From Bacteroidales bacterium (GTDB lineage: Bacteria; Bacteroidota; Bacteroidia; Bacteroidales; VadinHA17): a stretch of DNA of 64,000 bases. Positions 51,744-60,649 of the stretch are shown piece by piece. Numbering within the stretch: position 1 is the first letter of the stretch; each line of letters opens with the position of its first letter. Where the stretch lies: positions 1 to 64,000 of the forward strand of contig JANYJP010000003.1 of the NCBI GenBank assembly GCA_025358455.1, in the 5' to 3' direction. Both the position numbers and the translations under genes were made by a program. The notes below the pieces were generated by a model. It did not search any database and was not told the origin of the DNA. It saw only the letters and a list, made by a program, of their open reading frames with translations.

Positions 51744-52784
51744 ATGGCAGTAATTGACTTTGATGGTGAAATATTAAGTCGTTATTTTAAAGGAGTTCAT
51801 CCTGAAATGGATGCATCTTATATTGATGCAGTTTTCTGTGACAGTAGTAAAGAGAAGGAACTAAAACGTTATTTATCAAAACATTTTGATGAATTATTGT
51901 CTGAAGATGATGAAGAAGGAAGGAACCTGGATCATGTCCTTTACAAAATACATTATGATATTAATACAAAACTTGCAGGAAGCAAGAATAGAAGAATATC
52001 AGCATTATTAAAATGGTCTTTCCGCATAGCCGGTATGATAATTCTTCCAATTGTTATTTTTTGGGGTATAAAGGGAAATCTAAACTACAATGCCGGAAAA
52101 GAGACATGGGTTGAAATTAAGGCGCCGGCATGGACACGAGCTCAGTTCAGTCTTCCTGATGGCACAATAGGATGGCTGAATAGTAATTCAAGCGTAAAAT
52201 ATAAAGGGAATTTTACTAATGACCGTCAGGTTACATTAAATGGAGAAGCTTTTTTTGATGTATTTAAGGATAAAACCAGACCATTTAAAGTAAATGCAAA
52301 TGAAATTGTAGTGAAGGTATTAGGTACCCGTTTTAACATTGCCACTTATGATAATGAAAAAAATGTTGAGGTGGTTCTGGAAGAAGGCGAAATAGAAATA
52401 AATGACAGTGGGAAGCTTAATTCCTTAATTATGAGGCCCAATGATCTGGTTAGCTTTGATAAAACCCTCAAAAATCTTTCTAAAGAGGTAGTTGAACCCC
52501 AGAAATACCTGTCGTGGACCGAAGGAAAACTGGCATTCAGGAATGACCCACTGGATGTTATCGCAAGGAGATTGGAAAGATGGTATAATATTGATATTGA
52601 AATAAACGGTAACGTGTCTCAGGATCTTAGATTACGGGCAACCTTTGTAGACGAAAGTGTAGAACAGGTTTTGTACTTCCTGAAACGCAGTTTACCAATA
52701 GAATATAAGATTGAAGAAGGAGGACAGGTAAATGACGGGACATATTCTAAAATGAAAGTGTTAATATCCCCCAAAACCAGATAA
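51744..52784 (+). CDS. FecR-family anti-sigma factor
   Basis: WVEIKAPAWTRAQFSLPDGTIGWLNSNSSVKYKGNF..RQVTLNGEAFFDVFKDKTRPFKVNANEIVVKVLGTRFNI. Confidence 0.95.
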   Translation: MAVIDFDGEILSRYFKGVHPEMDASYIDAVFCDSSKEKELKRYLSKHFDELLSEDDEEGRNLDHVLYKIHYDINTKLAGSKNRRISALLKWSFRIAGMIILPIVIFWGIKGNLNYNAGKETWVEIKAPAWTRAQFSLPDGTIGWLNSNSSVKYKGNFTNDRQVTLNGEAFFDVFKDKTRPFKVNANEIVVKVLGTRFNIATYDNEKNVEVVLEEGEIEINDSGKLNSLIMRPNDLVSFDKTLKNLSKEVVEPQKYLSWTEGKLAFRNDPLDVIARRLERWYNIDIEINGNVSQDLRLRATFVDESVEQVLYFLKRSLPIEYKIEEGGQVNDGTYSKMKVLISPKTR

Positions 52785-52918
52785 TCTAAAAAACATTATA
52801 ATACTGCCTATGAAATGATTCTTTGTAAGCAAAAACAGGAAAGCGTTGGACCCGCTTCCCTGTATGATTTGCTAAGCTACTTTTTAAAAAATAACCTAAC
52901 TAAAAACGTTTCAAAGTT

Positions 52919-55900
52919 ATGAAAAAAATTTTTGATTTACGGGTGAGTTCTTACCCAATCCTAAAAAAACTAATCATGGGACTTAAAATTGCAATACTTC
53001 TTGCTGTTGTTAGTGTTACAACGGTTCTTGCATCGGATTCATACTCGCAGGGGGCAAAGGTTTCGATTGACATGAAGAATGCCCCCCTGGAAAAGGTAAT
53101 GGATGAAATTGAAAGACAAACCGAATTTTATTTCATTTTTAACCAGAAACAGATAGATGTTAACAGAGTTGTTGATATTCAGGTTGAAAACAGACTTATC
53201 ACAGATATTCTTCCCGAATTATTAAAAGGAACTAATGTCAACTTCGCCATTCTCGACAGAAAAATACTGTTAACCACTGAACCTCTTGGCAATAGTGATG
53301 CAATTGCTATTGCATCGATTATTGATCAACAGCAGACAAAATTATCGGGTACAATAAAAGATGCTCTTACAGGTGACGCAATGCCGGGAGTAAATGTTCA
53401 GATTAAAGGGACTATATTGGGTTCTATAGCAGACGTTGACGGAATTTACTCAATCAATATTTCTGACCCAAATGTTGTGTTGGTATTTTCATTTGTTGGA
53501 TATAAAACCATAGAGGTCCCAACCGGAGGAAAATTTTCAGTCGATGTTAAACTTGAACCTGATATGGCAGGACTTGACGAAGTTGTGGTTATTGGATACG
53601 GCACTGTTAAGAAAAAAGATTTAACAGGTTCTGTAGGCTCAATTCCTGCCAATGAAATTAAAGATTTGGCATCAACACGAATAGAACAGGCTCTATCAGG
53701 AAAATTAGCTGGTGTTCAGGTAAAAGCTACCTCAGGGGAACCAGGCGCTGCACCACAAATCAGGATCAGAGGGATTGGTAGTATTTCAGCGGGAGTTGAT
53801 CCGTTATATGTTGTAGACGGATTCCCAACAGACAATATACAAATGTTAAATCCTAATGATATCGAAACAGTTGATATTTTAAAAGATGCATCAGCGACAG
53901 CAATATATGGATCAAGAGGATCAAACGGAGTAGTACTTATTACTACCAAAAGAGGTAAGGCAGGTCCGGCCAACTTCACTTTTGATACATATTTTGGTTA
54001 TTCAAAGGTGGAGAAGATCCCCAAAATGAAAAACTCTATTGATCAGGCTAATTGGTTTCTTGATGGTATGAGAAATAAAAATATAGATGCAGGGAATAAC
54101 GTTTCAGGTGATCCTACCCTTTGGAAAGCTCCGGTACCAAAGATTATTATGGATCTTTTGGATGGAACAAATACTACTGATCAGGAGGCTCTGGACGGAA
54201 TCTTTCGTACTGCTGGTCAAAAAAGTTACCAGTTATCAGCTTCAGGTGGTAATGAAAATGTGAAATATGTTGTAAGTGGAGAATATTTGGACCAGGATGG
54301 GATTGTTGTAAACAGCAATTTCAAAAGATATTCATTCCGTAGTAATATTGATGCTCAGTTATCAAAGAAATTAGCAATAAAAGTTAATCTTAATCCATCT
54401 TATACTCAACAGGTTACACTTCCGGTAACTGGTGAAGGTTGTTGTCTGGGTTCAAATATTGTTGCGGCTGCTTTGCAGATTCATAATTTCTATCCGTTAC
54501 TAAACCCTGATGGCAGCTATTTCAATTATGACGGACTACCAGCTTTAGCAGCTGTTTATAATCCTCTGGCAGTTGCAAGAGAAAGTAAACCTGAACTGAA
54601 TAGTTTACGTCTTTTAGGAAACATAAATGCGGAATATAGCATAACTAATGATCTGAAATTAAATGTAATGATGGGAACCAGTGTAGTTGGATTTAAAAAC
54701 AGACGTTTCAGACCTTCTCTTGATGTGTTTTTTAAAGAACCTGCAACAGGAAGAGATGAAGCAAGTCTTGTCTATAACTGGCTGACAGAATATACGTTGA
54801 ATTATAAAAAGACTATTGGCAAACACAATTTTACAGGTCTGGCCGGTTATACTGTTCAGAAACAAAAAGGTTATTCTAACTTCCTTGAGAGCACTCTTTT
54901 CCCAAATAACCTGGTACCTACATTAAGTGCTGTCAGTGGAATAACAGCAGGTAGTTCTGACATTAGCTCATGGTCATTAATTTCCTATCTGGCCAGGATC
55001 AACTATATATTTAATAATAAATACTATCTGACCAGCTCAATCCGTGCTGATGGGTCTTCGCGTTTCGGCAGTGAGAAGAGATACGCCGTTTTTCCATCTG
55101 CAGCTATTGCATGGAAAATTTCCGAAGAGAATTTTATGAAAAGTATAGCTGTTGTTTCCAACTTTAAGTTGAGAGTCAGTTATGGAGAATCTGGAAATAA
55201 TAACATTGGTGACTATTCACAATACGCAACAATCGCTTACCAGAAATATCCGTTTGGAGAAACATCGGTTGGAGGTATTGCCCCAAATGCAATAGCAAAT
55301 CCTAGCCTGACATGGGAAAAACAACGTCAGTTTAATGTTGGTATTGATGCAGGATTATACAAAGACAGGATTTCTGTTTCAGTTGATAATTTCAAATCTG
55401 TTAACTCTGATTTGTTATTAAATGTGAACATACCAGGGATAACAGGATTTATATCTACTCTGAAAAATATCGGAGAAGTTCAGAATCATGGGTGGGAGTT
55501 TGTACTCAGCACAAAAAACCTTGTTGGAAAATTTGAATGGTCGACTGATTTTAACCTCTCTACGTACAAAAATAAAGTAACTAAATTAGGACCTCAGGGC
55601 GACCCAATTTATTCTGGTAATAACGTAACTATGATTGGACAACCCATCGGTATGTTTTACGGTTATATTACTGATGGTATTTTCAAGAATGCTGCCGAAT
55701 TGGCGGCTGGTCCGATTTATAACCCGGGTGCTGCTGACAGATCAAGGGTTGGTGATATAAGATTTAAAGATATCAGCGGACCTGATGGTATTCCTGACGG
55801 AGTTATTAATAACCTCGATAATACAATCATGGGCAATCCTTATCCCAAATTTTATTATGGTATGACCAACAAATTTGCTTATAAAAGCTTTGCCTTAATA

Positions 55901-56347
55901 GCAAGTTTTCAAGGTTCGCAGGGAAATGATGTATTATGTGTTACCAGAGATGCAGGTTACAGTGGAAGATCACGCGTACGTGGATACGCTTATACAAATA
56001 ACTACTGGAAATCTGAAGAAGATCCGGGAGATGGTAAAACATTCAGGCCAAACGATACCCCAACAGGTGGTACCCGCAGACCTAACCAGAACTGGATTGA
56101 TGACGGATCATTTCTAAGGGTAACCAACATAACCCTTAGTTATATCTTACCGGAAAAAATTTCCAAAAAACTCACCCTCAATTCTCTGAGAGTATATGCT
56201 ACCGCTACTAATCCATTCCTGTTCACAAATTACGTTTCCTTTAACCCGGATGTAAGCTTCAGGGGCAACCCACTTCAGCCGGGTAATGAGGCAAATGATT
56301 ATCCTTTAGGGAAGGGAATGATTTTTGGTATAAATGCAGCTTTTTGA
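52919..56347 (+). CDS. SusC-family TonB-linked outer membrane protein with N-terminal STN domain
   Basis: STN region (PLEKVMDEIERQTEFYFIFNQKQI), carboxypeptidase-like domain, DEVVVIGYGTVKKKDLTGSVGSI, GSRGSNGVVLITTKRGK. Confidence 0.97.
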   Translation: MKKIFDLRVSSYPILKKLIMGLKIAILLAVVSVTTVLASDSYSQGAKVSIDMKNAPLEKVMDEIERQTEFYFIFNQKQIDVNRVVDIQVENRLITDILPELLKGTNVNFAILDRKILLTTEPLGNSDAIAIASIIDQQQTKLSGTIKDALTGDAMPGVNVQIKGTILGSIADVDGIYSINISDPNVVLVFSFVGYKTIEVPTGGKFSVDVKLEPDMAGLDEVVVIGYGTVKKKDLTGSVGSIPANEIKDLASTRIEQALSGKLAGVQVKATSGEPGAAPQIRIRGIGSISAGVDPLYVVDGFPTDNIQMLNPNDIETVDILKDASATAIYGSRGSNGVVLITTKRGKAGPANFTFDTYFGYSKVEKIPKMKNSIDQANWFLDGMRNKNIDAGNNVSGDPTLWKAPVPKIIMDLLDGTNTTDQEALDGIFRTAGQKSYQLSASGGNENVKYVVSGEYLDQDGIVVNSNFKRYSFRSNIDAQLSKKLAIKVNLNPSYTQQVTLPVTGEGCCLGSNIVAAALQIHNFYPLLNPDGSYFNYDGLPALAAVYNPLAVARESKPELNSLRLLGNINAEYSITNDLKLNVMMGTSVVGFKNRRFRPSLDVFFKEPATGRDEASLVYNWLTEYTLNYKKTIGKHNFTGLAGYTVQKQKGYSNFLESTLFPNNLVPTLSAVSGITAGSSDISSWSLISYLARINYIFNNKYYLTSSIRADGSSRFGSEKRYAVFPSAAIAWKISEENFMKSIAVVSNFKLRVSYGESGNNNIGDYSQYATIAYQKYPFGETSVGGIAPNAIANPSLTWEKQRQFNVGIDAGLYKDRISVSVDNFKSVNSDLLLNVNIPGITGFISTLKNIGEVQNHGWEFVLSTKNLVGKFEWSTDFNLSTYKNKVTKLGPQGDPIYSGNNVTMIGQPIGMFYGYITDGIFKNAAELAAGPIYNPGAADRSRVGDIRFKDISGPDGIPDGVINNLDNTIMGNPYPKFYYGMTNKFAYKSFALIASFQGSQGNDVLCVTRDAGYSGRSRVRGYAYTNNYWKSEEDPGDGKTFRPNDTPTGGTRRPNQNWIDDGSFLRVTNITLSYILPEKISKKLTLNSLRVYATATNPFLFTNYVSFNPDVSFRGNPLQPGNEANDYPLGKGMIFGINAAF

Positions 56348-56377
56348 TGAACGGTTATAATTATAAAGTAAACTGAT

Positions 56378-57802
56378 ATGAAAAAAATAATATATATGGT
56401 TGCATTGATATCGATTATCATGATATCGTGCAAAAAGGATTTCCTGGATATAATCCCTGAATCTACTGTAACAACTGAACTCTTGTATAAAACGGATAAA
56501 GATTTTCAGGATGCAGTAACAGGTTGTTACACTGCATTAAGAGATCAATATGCGAATATGTATGTATTGGGAGATGTGCGTAGCGATGATGCATGGCATG
56601 CACTCGGCAATAACGTGAGTATGAATGCTATTAATGCCTTCTCGGAAAGAAGTAGTGAAAGTATTTATGCAAGTACCTGGCGAAATTACTACCTGGTTAT
56701 ATCCAGGGCTAATACGCTTTTATCAAAGATTGAAGGAAAAGACGAAGCTGTTATTATAAATAAAACCAGACATATTGCTGAAGCAAAATTTCTCAGGGCT
56801 CTTGCCTATTTTGATTTAACAAGAATCTTTGGTGCTGTACCAATGGTAACAATTCCCGTTTCAATTGAAGAATCATACAAGGTAGGTAGAACAAGTGTGC
56901 CTGAAATTTATGCTAATGTCATTATCCCTGATTTATTAGATGCAGAAGGCGGATTATCAGTCAAGTACACTGGCACAAATATCGGAAGAGCTACCTCAGG
57001 GGCAGCTAAATCTTTGTTAGGCAAAGCTTATTTATATCAGAAAGATTTCGCTAAAGCTGAAGCAAAATTTAAGGAAGTGACTACCCTCGGGTATGCATTA
57101 CTGCCCAAGTACAGTGATTTGTTTGATTATACAAAAAATGAACATCACAGTGAATATGTTTTCGATATTGAATATATAGCCGGTGGTCTGGGACTTGGAA
57201 GTCACTTTACCAATTCTTTTATACCAAAATCAACGGGAGCATTTGCAGATACTTATTTTGGTATCAAAGGTGGACTCGGGGAACTGAATACGCCTACAAT
57301 GGAATTATTCAACGCGTTCACTCCTAATGACCCAAGAAGATTAATTACTGTGGACACAAACAAGATATTCTACAAGTTTATTCAGATATCTACTTTCACA
57401 AAAAAATACGTAACTCCCGTAGCCAGCCTTAATGATAGTCCTGCAAACTGGAAAGTAATTCGTTATGCAGATGTATTATTAATGTATGCAGAAGCGCTTA
57501 ATGAAAATAATAAGACTGCGGAGGCGCTTACTTATTTAAATCTGATCAGAACCAGAGTCGGCCTGGCTGGCTATACCGGTTTATCTAAAGATCAGGCACG
57601 TGACATGATTTATCTTGAACGCAGGCTTGAGCTCGGGATGGAAGGTCACAGATGGTTTGACCTCGTTCGTACTGGTCGGGCTCTTACTGTTATGGCATCC
57701 ACAGGAATGAAAGATTATAATGTAGTTTATCCTATACCTTTAAGGGAAATTCAGGTCATTAATAATCCTACAGTATTTGCTCAAAATCTCGGGTATGACT
57801 AA
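56378..57802 (+). CDS. SusD/RagB-family nutrient-binding outer membrane lipoprotein
   Basis: Lipobox IIMISC, LDIIPESTVTTELLYKTDKDFQDAVTGCYTALR, EAKFLRALAYFDLTRIFGAVPMV, LERRLELGMEGHRWFDLVRTG. Confidence 0.97.
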   Translation: MKKIIYMVALISIIMISCKKDFLDIIPESTVTTELLYKTDKDFQDAVTGCYTALRDQYANMYVLGDVRSDDAWHALGNNVSMNAINAFSERSSESIYASTWRNYYLVISRANTLLSKIEGKDEAVIINKTRHIAEAKFLRALAYFDLTRIFGAVPMVTIPVSIEESYKVGRTSVPEIYANVIIPDLLDAEGGLSVKYTGTNIGRATSGAAKSLLGKAYLYQKDFAKAEAKFKEVTTLGYALLPKYSDLFDYTKNEHHSEYVFDIEYIAGGLGLGSHFTNSFIPKSTGAFADTYFGIKGGLGELNTPTMELFNAFTPNDPRRLITVDTNKIFYKFIQISTFTKKYVTPVASLNDSPANWKVIRYADVLLMYAEALNENNKTAEALTYLNLIRTRVGLAGYTGLSKDQARDMIYLERRLELGMEGHRWFDLVRTGRALTVMASTGMKDYNVVYPIPLREIQVINNPTVFAQNLGYD

Positions 57803-57823
57803 GAGTGGCCAAGGAAATTAAAT

Positions 57824-57870
57824 GATCAGACAATTGCCTCAATTATTTTTAATTGAGGCAATTGATGATC
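57824..57870. terminator. Long inverted repeat between susD-like and GH92 genes
   Basis: GATCA-ga-CAATTGCCTCAATT-attttt-AATTGAGGCAATTG-a-TGATC; 14 bp perfect core plus 5 bp outer stem. Confidence 0.55.
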
Positions 57871-58053
57871 GTTTAAATCAATCATCATGTTTTATCTCAT
57901 AGGTATTGCATTGAAAATATGATAGTTGTACTATGATGTTACCCCTTTGACACACTTTTCGACATCCCCCGTAAATGCAAAACCATAATTACCATATTTC
58001 ATGTCATCATGTTTTGCAAACTGAACTTAATTAAAAATAACAAGCTATAAATC

Positions 58054-60339
58054 ATGATTAATCTACGGCATATTTTGAATTTTTTTTTATTAGCGGTAAT
58101 TATTATTACTGTTACCTGGTACCAATCCCTTGCACAGGAGACTTCCAATATTAAATACATTGACCCTACTATAGGCAATGTTGCCCCATTACTTAATACT
58201 AACAGACCAGTTGTTAATCTCCCAAACCAGATGGTGAGAATGTTCCCTATGCGTTATGATCATCTCGATCTTCAGATAACCGGGTTCCCTTTACTTGCAT
58301 TAAATATCATCACACCCCAGGTTATTTTTTCAGTAAAACCCTCTGTTGGTGAAATTTCTGACACCAGTTGGAACAGACGATTAAACTACGATCAGGACTT
58401 TGAAATAACGAGGCCATGGTATTATTCGACCTTAATAACTGATGATGATATTAAGACAGAATATACCGTTGGTGAACATTCAGGGATTTACCGTTTTACT
58501 TTCCCCGCAGGAGTTAAAAAGAATCTTTTACTTTCTCATAATTATGCGGGCGGTCTTTATGACATTGAGAATACAAATGAGATCTACGGAACTGAATTTG
58601 TTGTCGATGCAATTCATCAACAGAAAGGAACAGCATATTTATATGGTGCTTTTTCAGGTACCCCGGAAAGTGGAAAGAATCAGGGTGAAAAAGACTGGGG
58701 TAAATACTCTGTTGGCTGGTGGGGTGGAGCAAAGCCCGGCAAGATGGCAGGAGAAAAAGCCTGGATAAGTTATAAAGAAAAAGATCCTTCAGTAGTCGAA
58801 TTCCGTTATGCCATATCTTTCATTAGCCGTGAACAGGCCAGAAAGAATTTTGAAGAGCTTAAAGGTGTTACTTTTGATAAGCTGAAGGAAAAAGGTAAAT
58901 CAGAATGGACAAAAGTTATTGATCAGATAAAAGTCGAAGGAGGAACTGAAGCACAAAAGCGCACTTTTTACACTGCCTTATATCGTTGTTATGCACGAAT
59001 GACTAATGTAACAGAGGATGGTAAGTATTTCAGTGGTTATGATAAAACAACACATACCGACAAGAGGCCATTTTATGTTGATGACTATTCCTGGGGCAAC
59101 TTTTTAGCATTACACCCATTATATATAATTCTTAATCCTGAACGTGAAGCTGATATGCTTCAGTCATATGTTCGTATGTACCAGGAGAGCGGATGGATGC
59201 CTGACTATCCCAAGGTTTTTGGTGATCGTGAGGGCATGTTTGCATTCCATTCAGCAGTCATGTTTCTTGATGCCTATCGTAAAGGGGTCCGTAATTTCGA
59301 TGTTGATAAAGCATTCGAAGGTATGCTTAAAAGTGCTGAAGAAGCTACTATGCTTCCATCCAGAAATGGTCCGAAAGGAGCCTTGGAGGATTTTTATAAC
59401 GAAAAAGGGTATTATCCCGCTCTTCATCCTGGAGAACCTGAAACTGATAGTGTTGCCCTGGGTAAACATGGACAAAAACGATCAGCTGTTGCCATAACGT
59501 TAGGACATAGCACTGATGCATGGGCATTAAGTGAAATGGCTAAAGAATTAGGAAAGACAGACGTTTATGAAAAGTTTGCTCCCAAAGCAAAAAACTATAA
59601 AAACCTGTGGAATTCAGAGTCAGCCTTTTTTCTTCCAAAAGATGATAAAGGAAATTGGATTAATATTGATCCCAAATTTCCGGAAGGATCATCAGGAGAG
59701 TATTATAATGAGAACAACGGATGGATATATCTTTGGAACGTTCAACACGATATTGAAGGGTTGATCGGATTATTTGGAAGCGCAGAAAAAATGGAACAAA
59801 AACTCGATCAGCTTTTTATTGAGAGATTGGACCGTGGTAAGGTTGCATTCTATACAAAATTCCCTGACCAGACCGGTTTAATTGGAAACTATGGGATTGG
59901 TAACCAGGTTTCATTCTTTATTCCATACATTTATAATTATACCAACTCTCCATGGAAGACACAAAAAATGACACGTCTGTTATTAGATACCTGGTTCAAA
60001 GATGACATTTTTGGAGTACCGGGAGATGAAGACGGCGGATCGATGTCAGCATTTGTGGTATTTTCTTCCATGGGTTTCTACCCGGTTAAACCCGGAATCC
60101 CAATGTATACAATTACCAGTCCTTTATTTAATAAAGTCACCATTGATCTTCCAAATGGGAAAGCATTTACACTCATTGCAAAAAACAATTCAAGGACAAA
60201 TAAGTATATTCAGTCAGCCAAATTAAATGGCAAAGTATTATCAACTCCCTGGTTTTCACATAATGACTTGATAAACGGGGGAACTCTGGTACTGGACATG
60301 GGAGAAAAACCAAGCAAAACATGGGGTGTATCAAAGTAA
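58054..60339 (+). CDS. GH92 family (alpha-mannosidase-type) glycoside hydrolase, divergent N-terminus
   Basis: RCYARMTNVTEDGKYFSGYD, YVDDYSWGNFLALHPLYIILNPEREADMLQSYVRMYQESGWMPDYP, PGDEDGGSMSAFVVFSSMGFYPVKPGIPMYTITSPLFNKVTIDLPNGK. Confidence 0.9.
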   Translation: MINLRHILNFFLLAVIIITVTWYQSLAQETSNIKYIDPTIGNVAPLLNTNRPVVNLPNQMVRMFPMRYDHLDLQITGFPLLALNIITPQVIFSVKPSVGEISDTSWNRRLNYDQDFEITRPWYYSTLITDDDIKTEYTVGEHSGIYRFTFPAGVKKNLLLSHNYAGGLYDIENTNEIYGTEFVVDAIHQQKGTAYLYGAFSGTPESGKNQGEKDWGKYSVGWWGGAKPGKMAGEKAWISYKEKDPSVVEFRYAISFISREQARKNFEELKGVTFDKLKEKGKSEWTKVIDQIKVEGGTEAQKRTFYTALYRCYARMTNVTEDGKYFSGYDKTTHTDKRPFYVDDYSWGNFLALHPLYIILNPEREADMLQSYVRMYQESGWMPDYPKVFGDREGMFAFHSAVMFLDAYRKGVRNFDVDKAFEGMLKSAEEATMLPSRNGPKGALEDFYNEKGYYPALHPGEPETDSVALGKHGQKRSAVAITLGHSTDAWALSEMAKELGKTDVYEKFAPKAKNYKNLWNSESAFFLPKDDKGNWINIDPKFPEGSSGEYYNENNGWIYLWNVQHDIEGLIGLFGSAEKMEQKLDQLFIERLDRGKVAFYTKFPDQTGLIGNYGIGNQVSFFIPYIYNYTNSPWKTQKMTRLLLDTWFKDDIFGVPGDEDGGSMSAFVVFSSMGFYPVKPGIPMYTITSPLFNKVTIDLPNGKAFTLIAKNNSRTNKYIQSAKLNGKVLSTPWFSHNDLINGGTLVLDMGEKPSKTWGVSK

Positions 60340-60409
60340 TACATGATCAGAATAAGAAAAGAAATATCAAATAGTTAAAGACTACCCGGATGGTTGCATG
60401 ACCATCCGG

Positions 60410-60589
60410 ATTGATTTACCAAATGTGAAAACATTTGCACTTATTTCGAACAAAAATTCAAGGACAAATAAATATATACAAACTGCATCCTTAAATGGGA
60501 AGACATTAAATACTCCGTGGTTTTAGCATGACAATATTATTAATGTAGAAACTTTGGTTCTGGAGATGGGAGAAAAGCCGGTACAGTGG
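60410..60589 (+). pseudogene. Remnant of a second GH92 C-terminus
   Basis: Translates IDLPNVKTFALISNKNSRTNKYIQTASLNGKTLNTPWF*HDNIINVETLVLEMGEKP; 40 of 57 positions identical by eye to the C-terminus of the adjacent GH92, with an in-frame TAG and no upstream catalytic part. Confidence 0.85.
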
Positions 60590-60649
60590 AATAATCAATA
60601 TATGGCTTTAATAAATTGTAATTAGTAGCTCGGTAAAATGCTGTAAATC

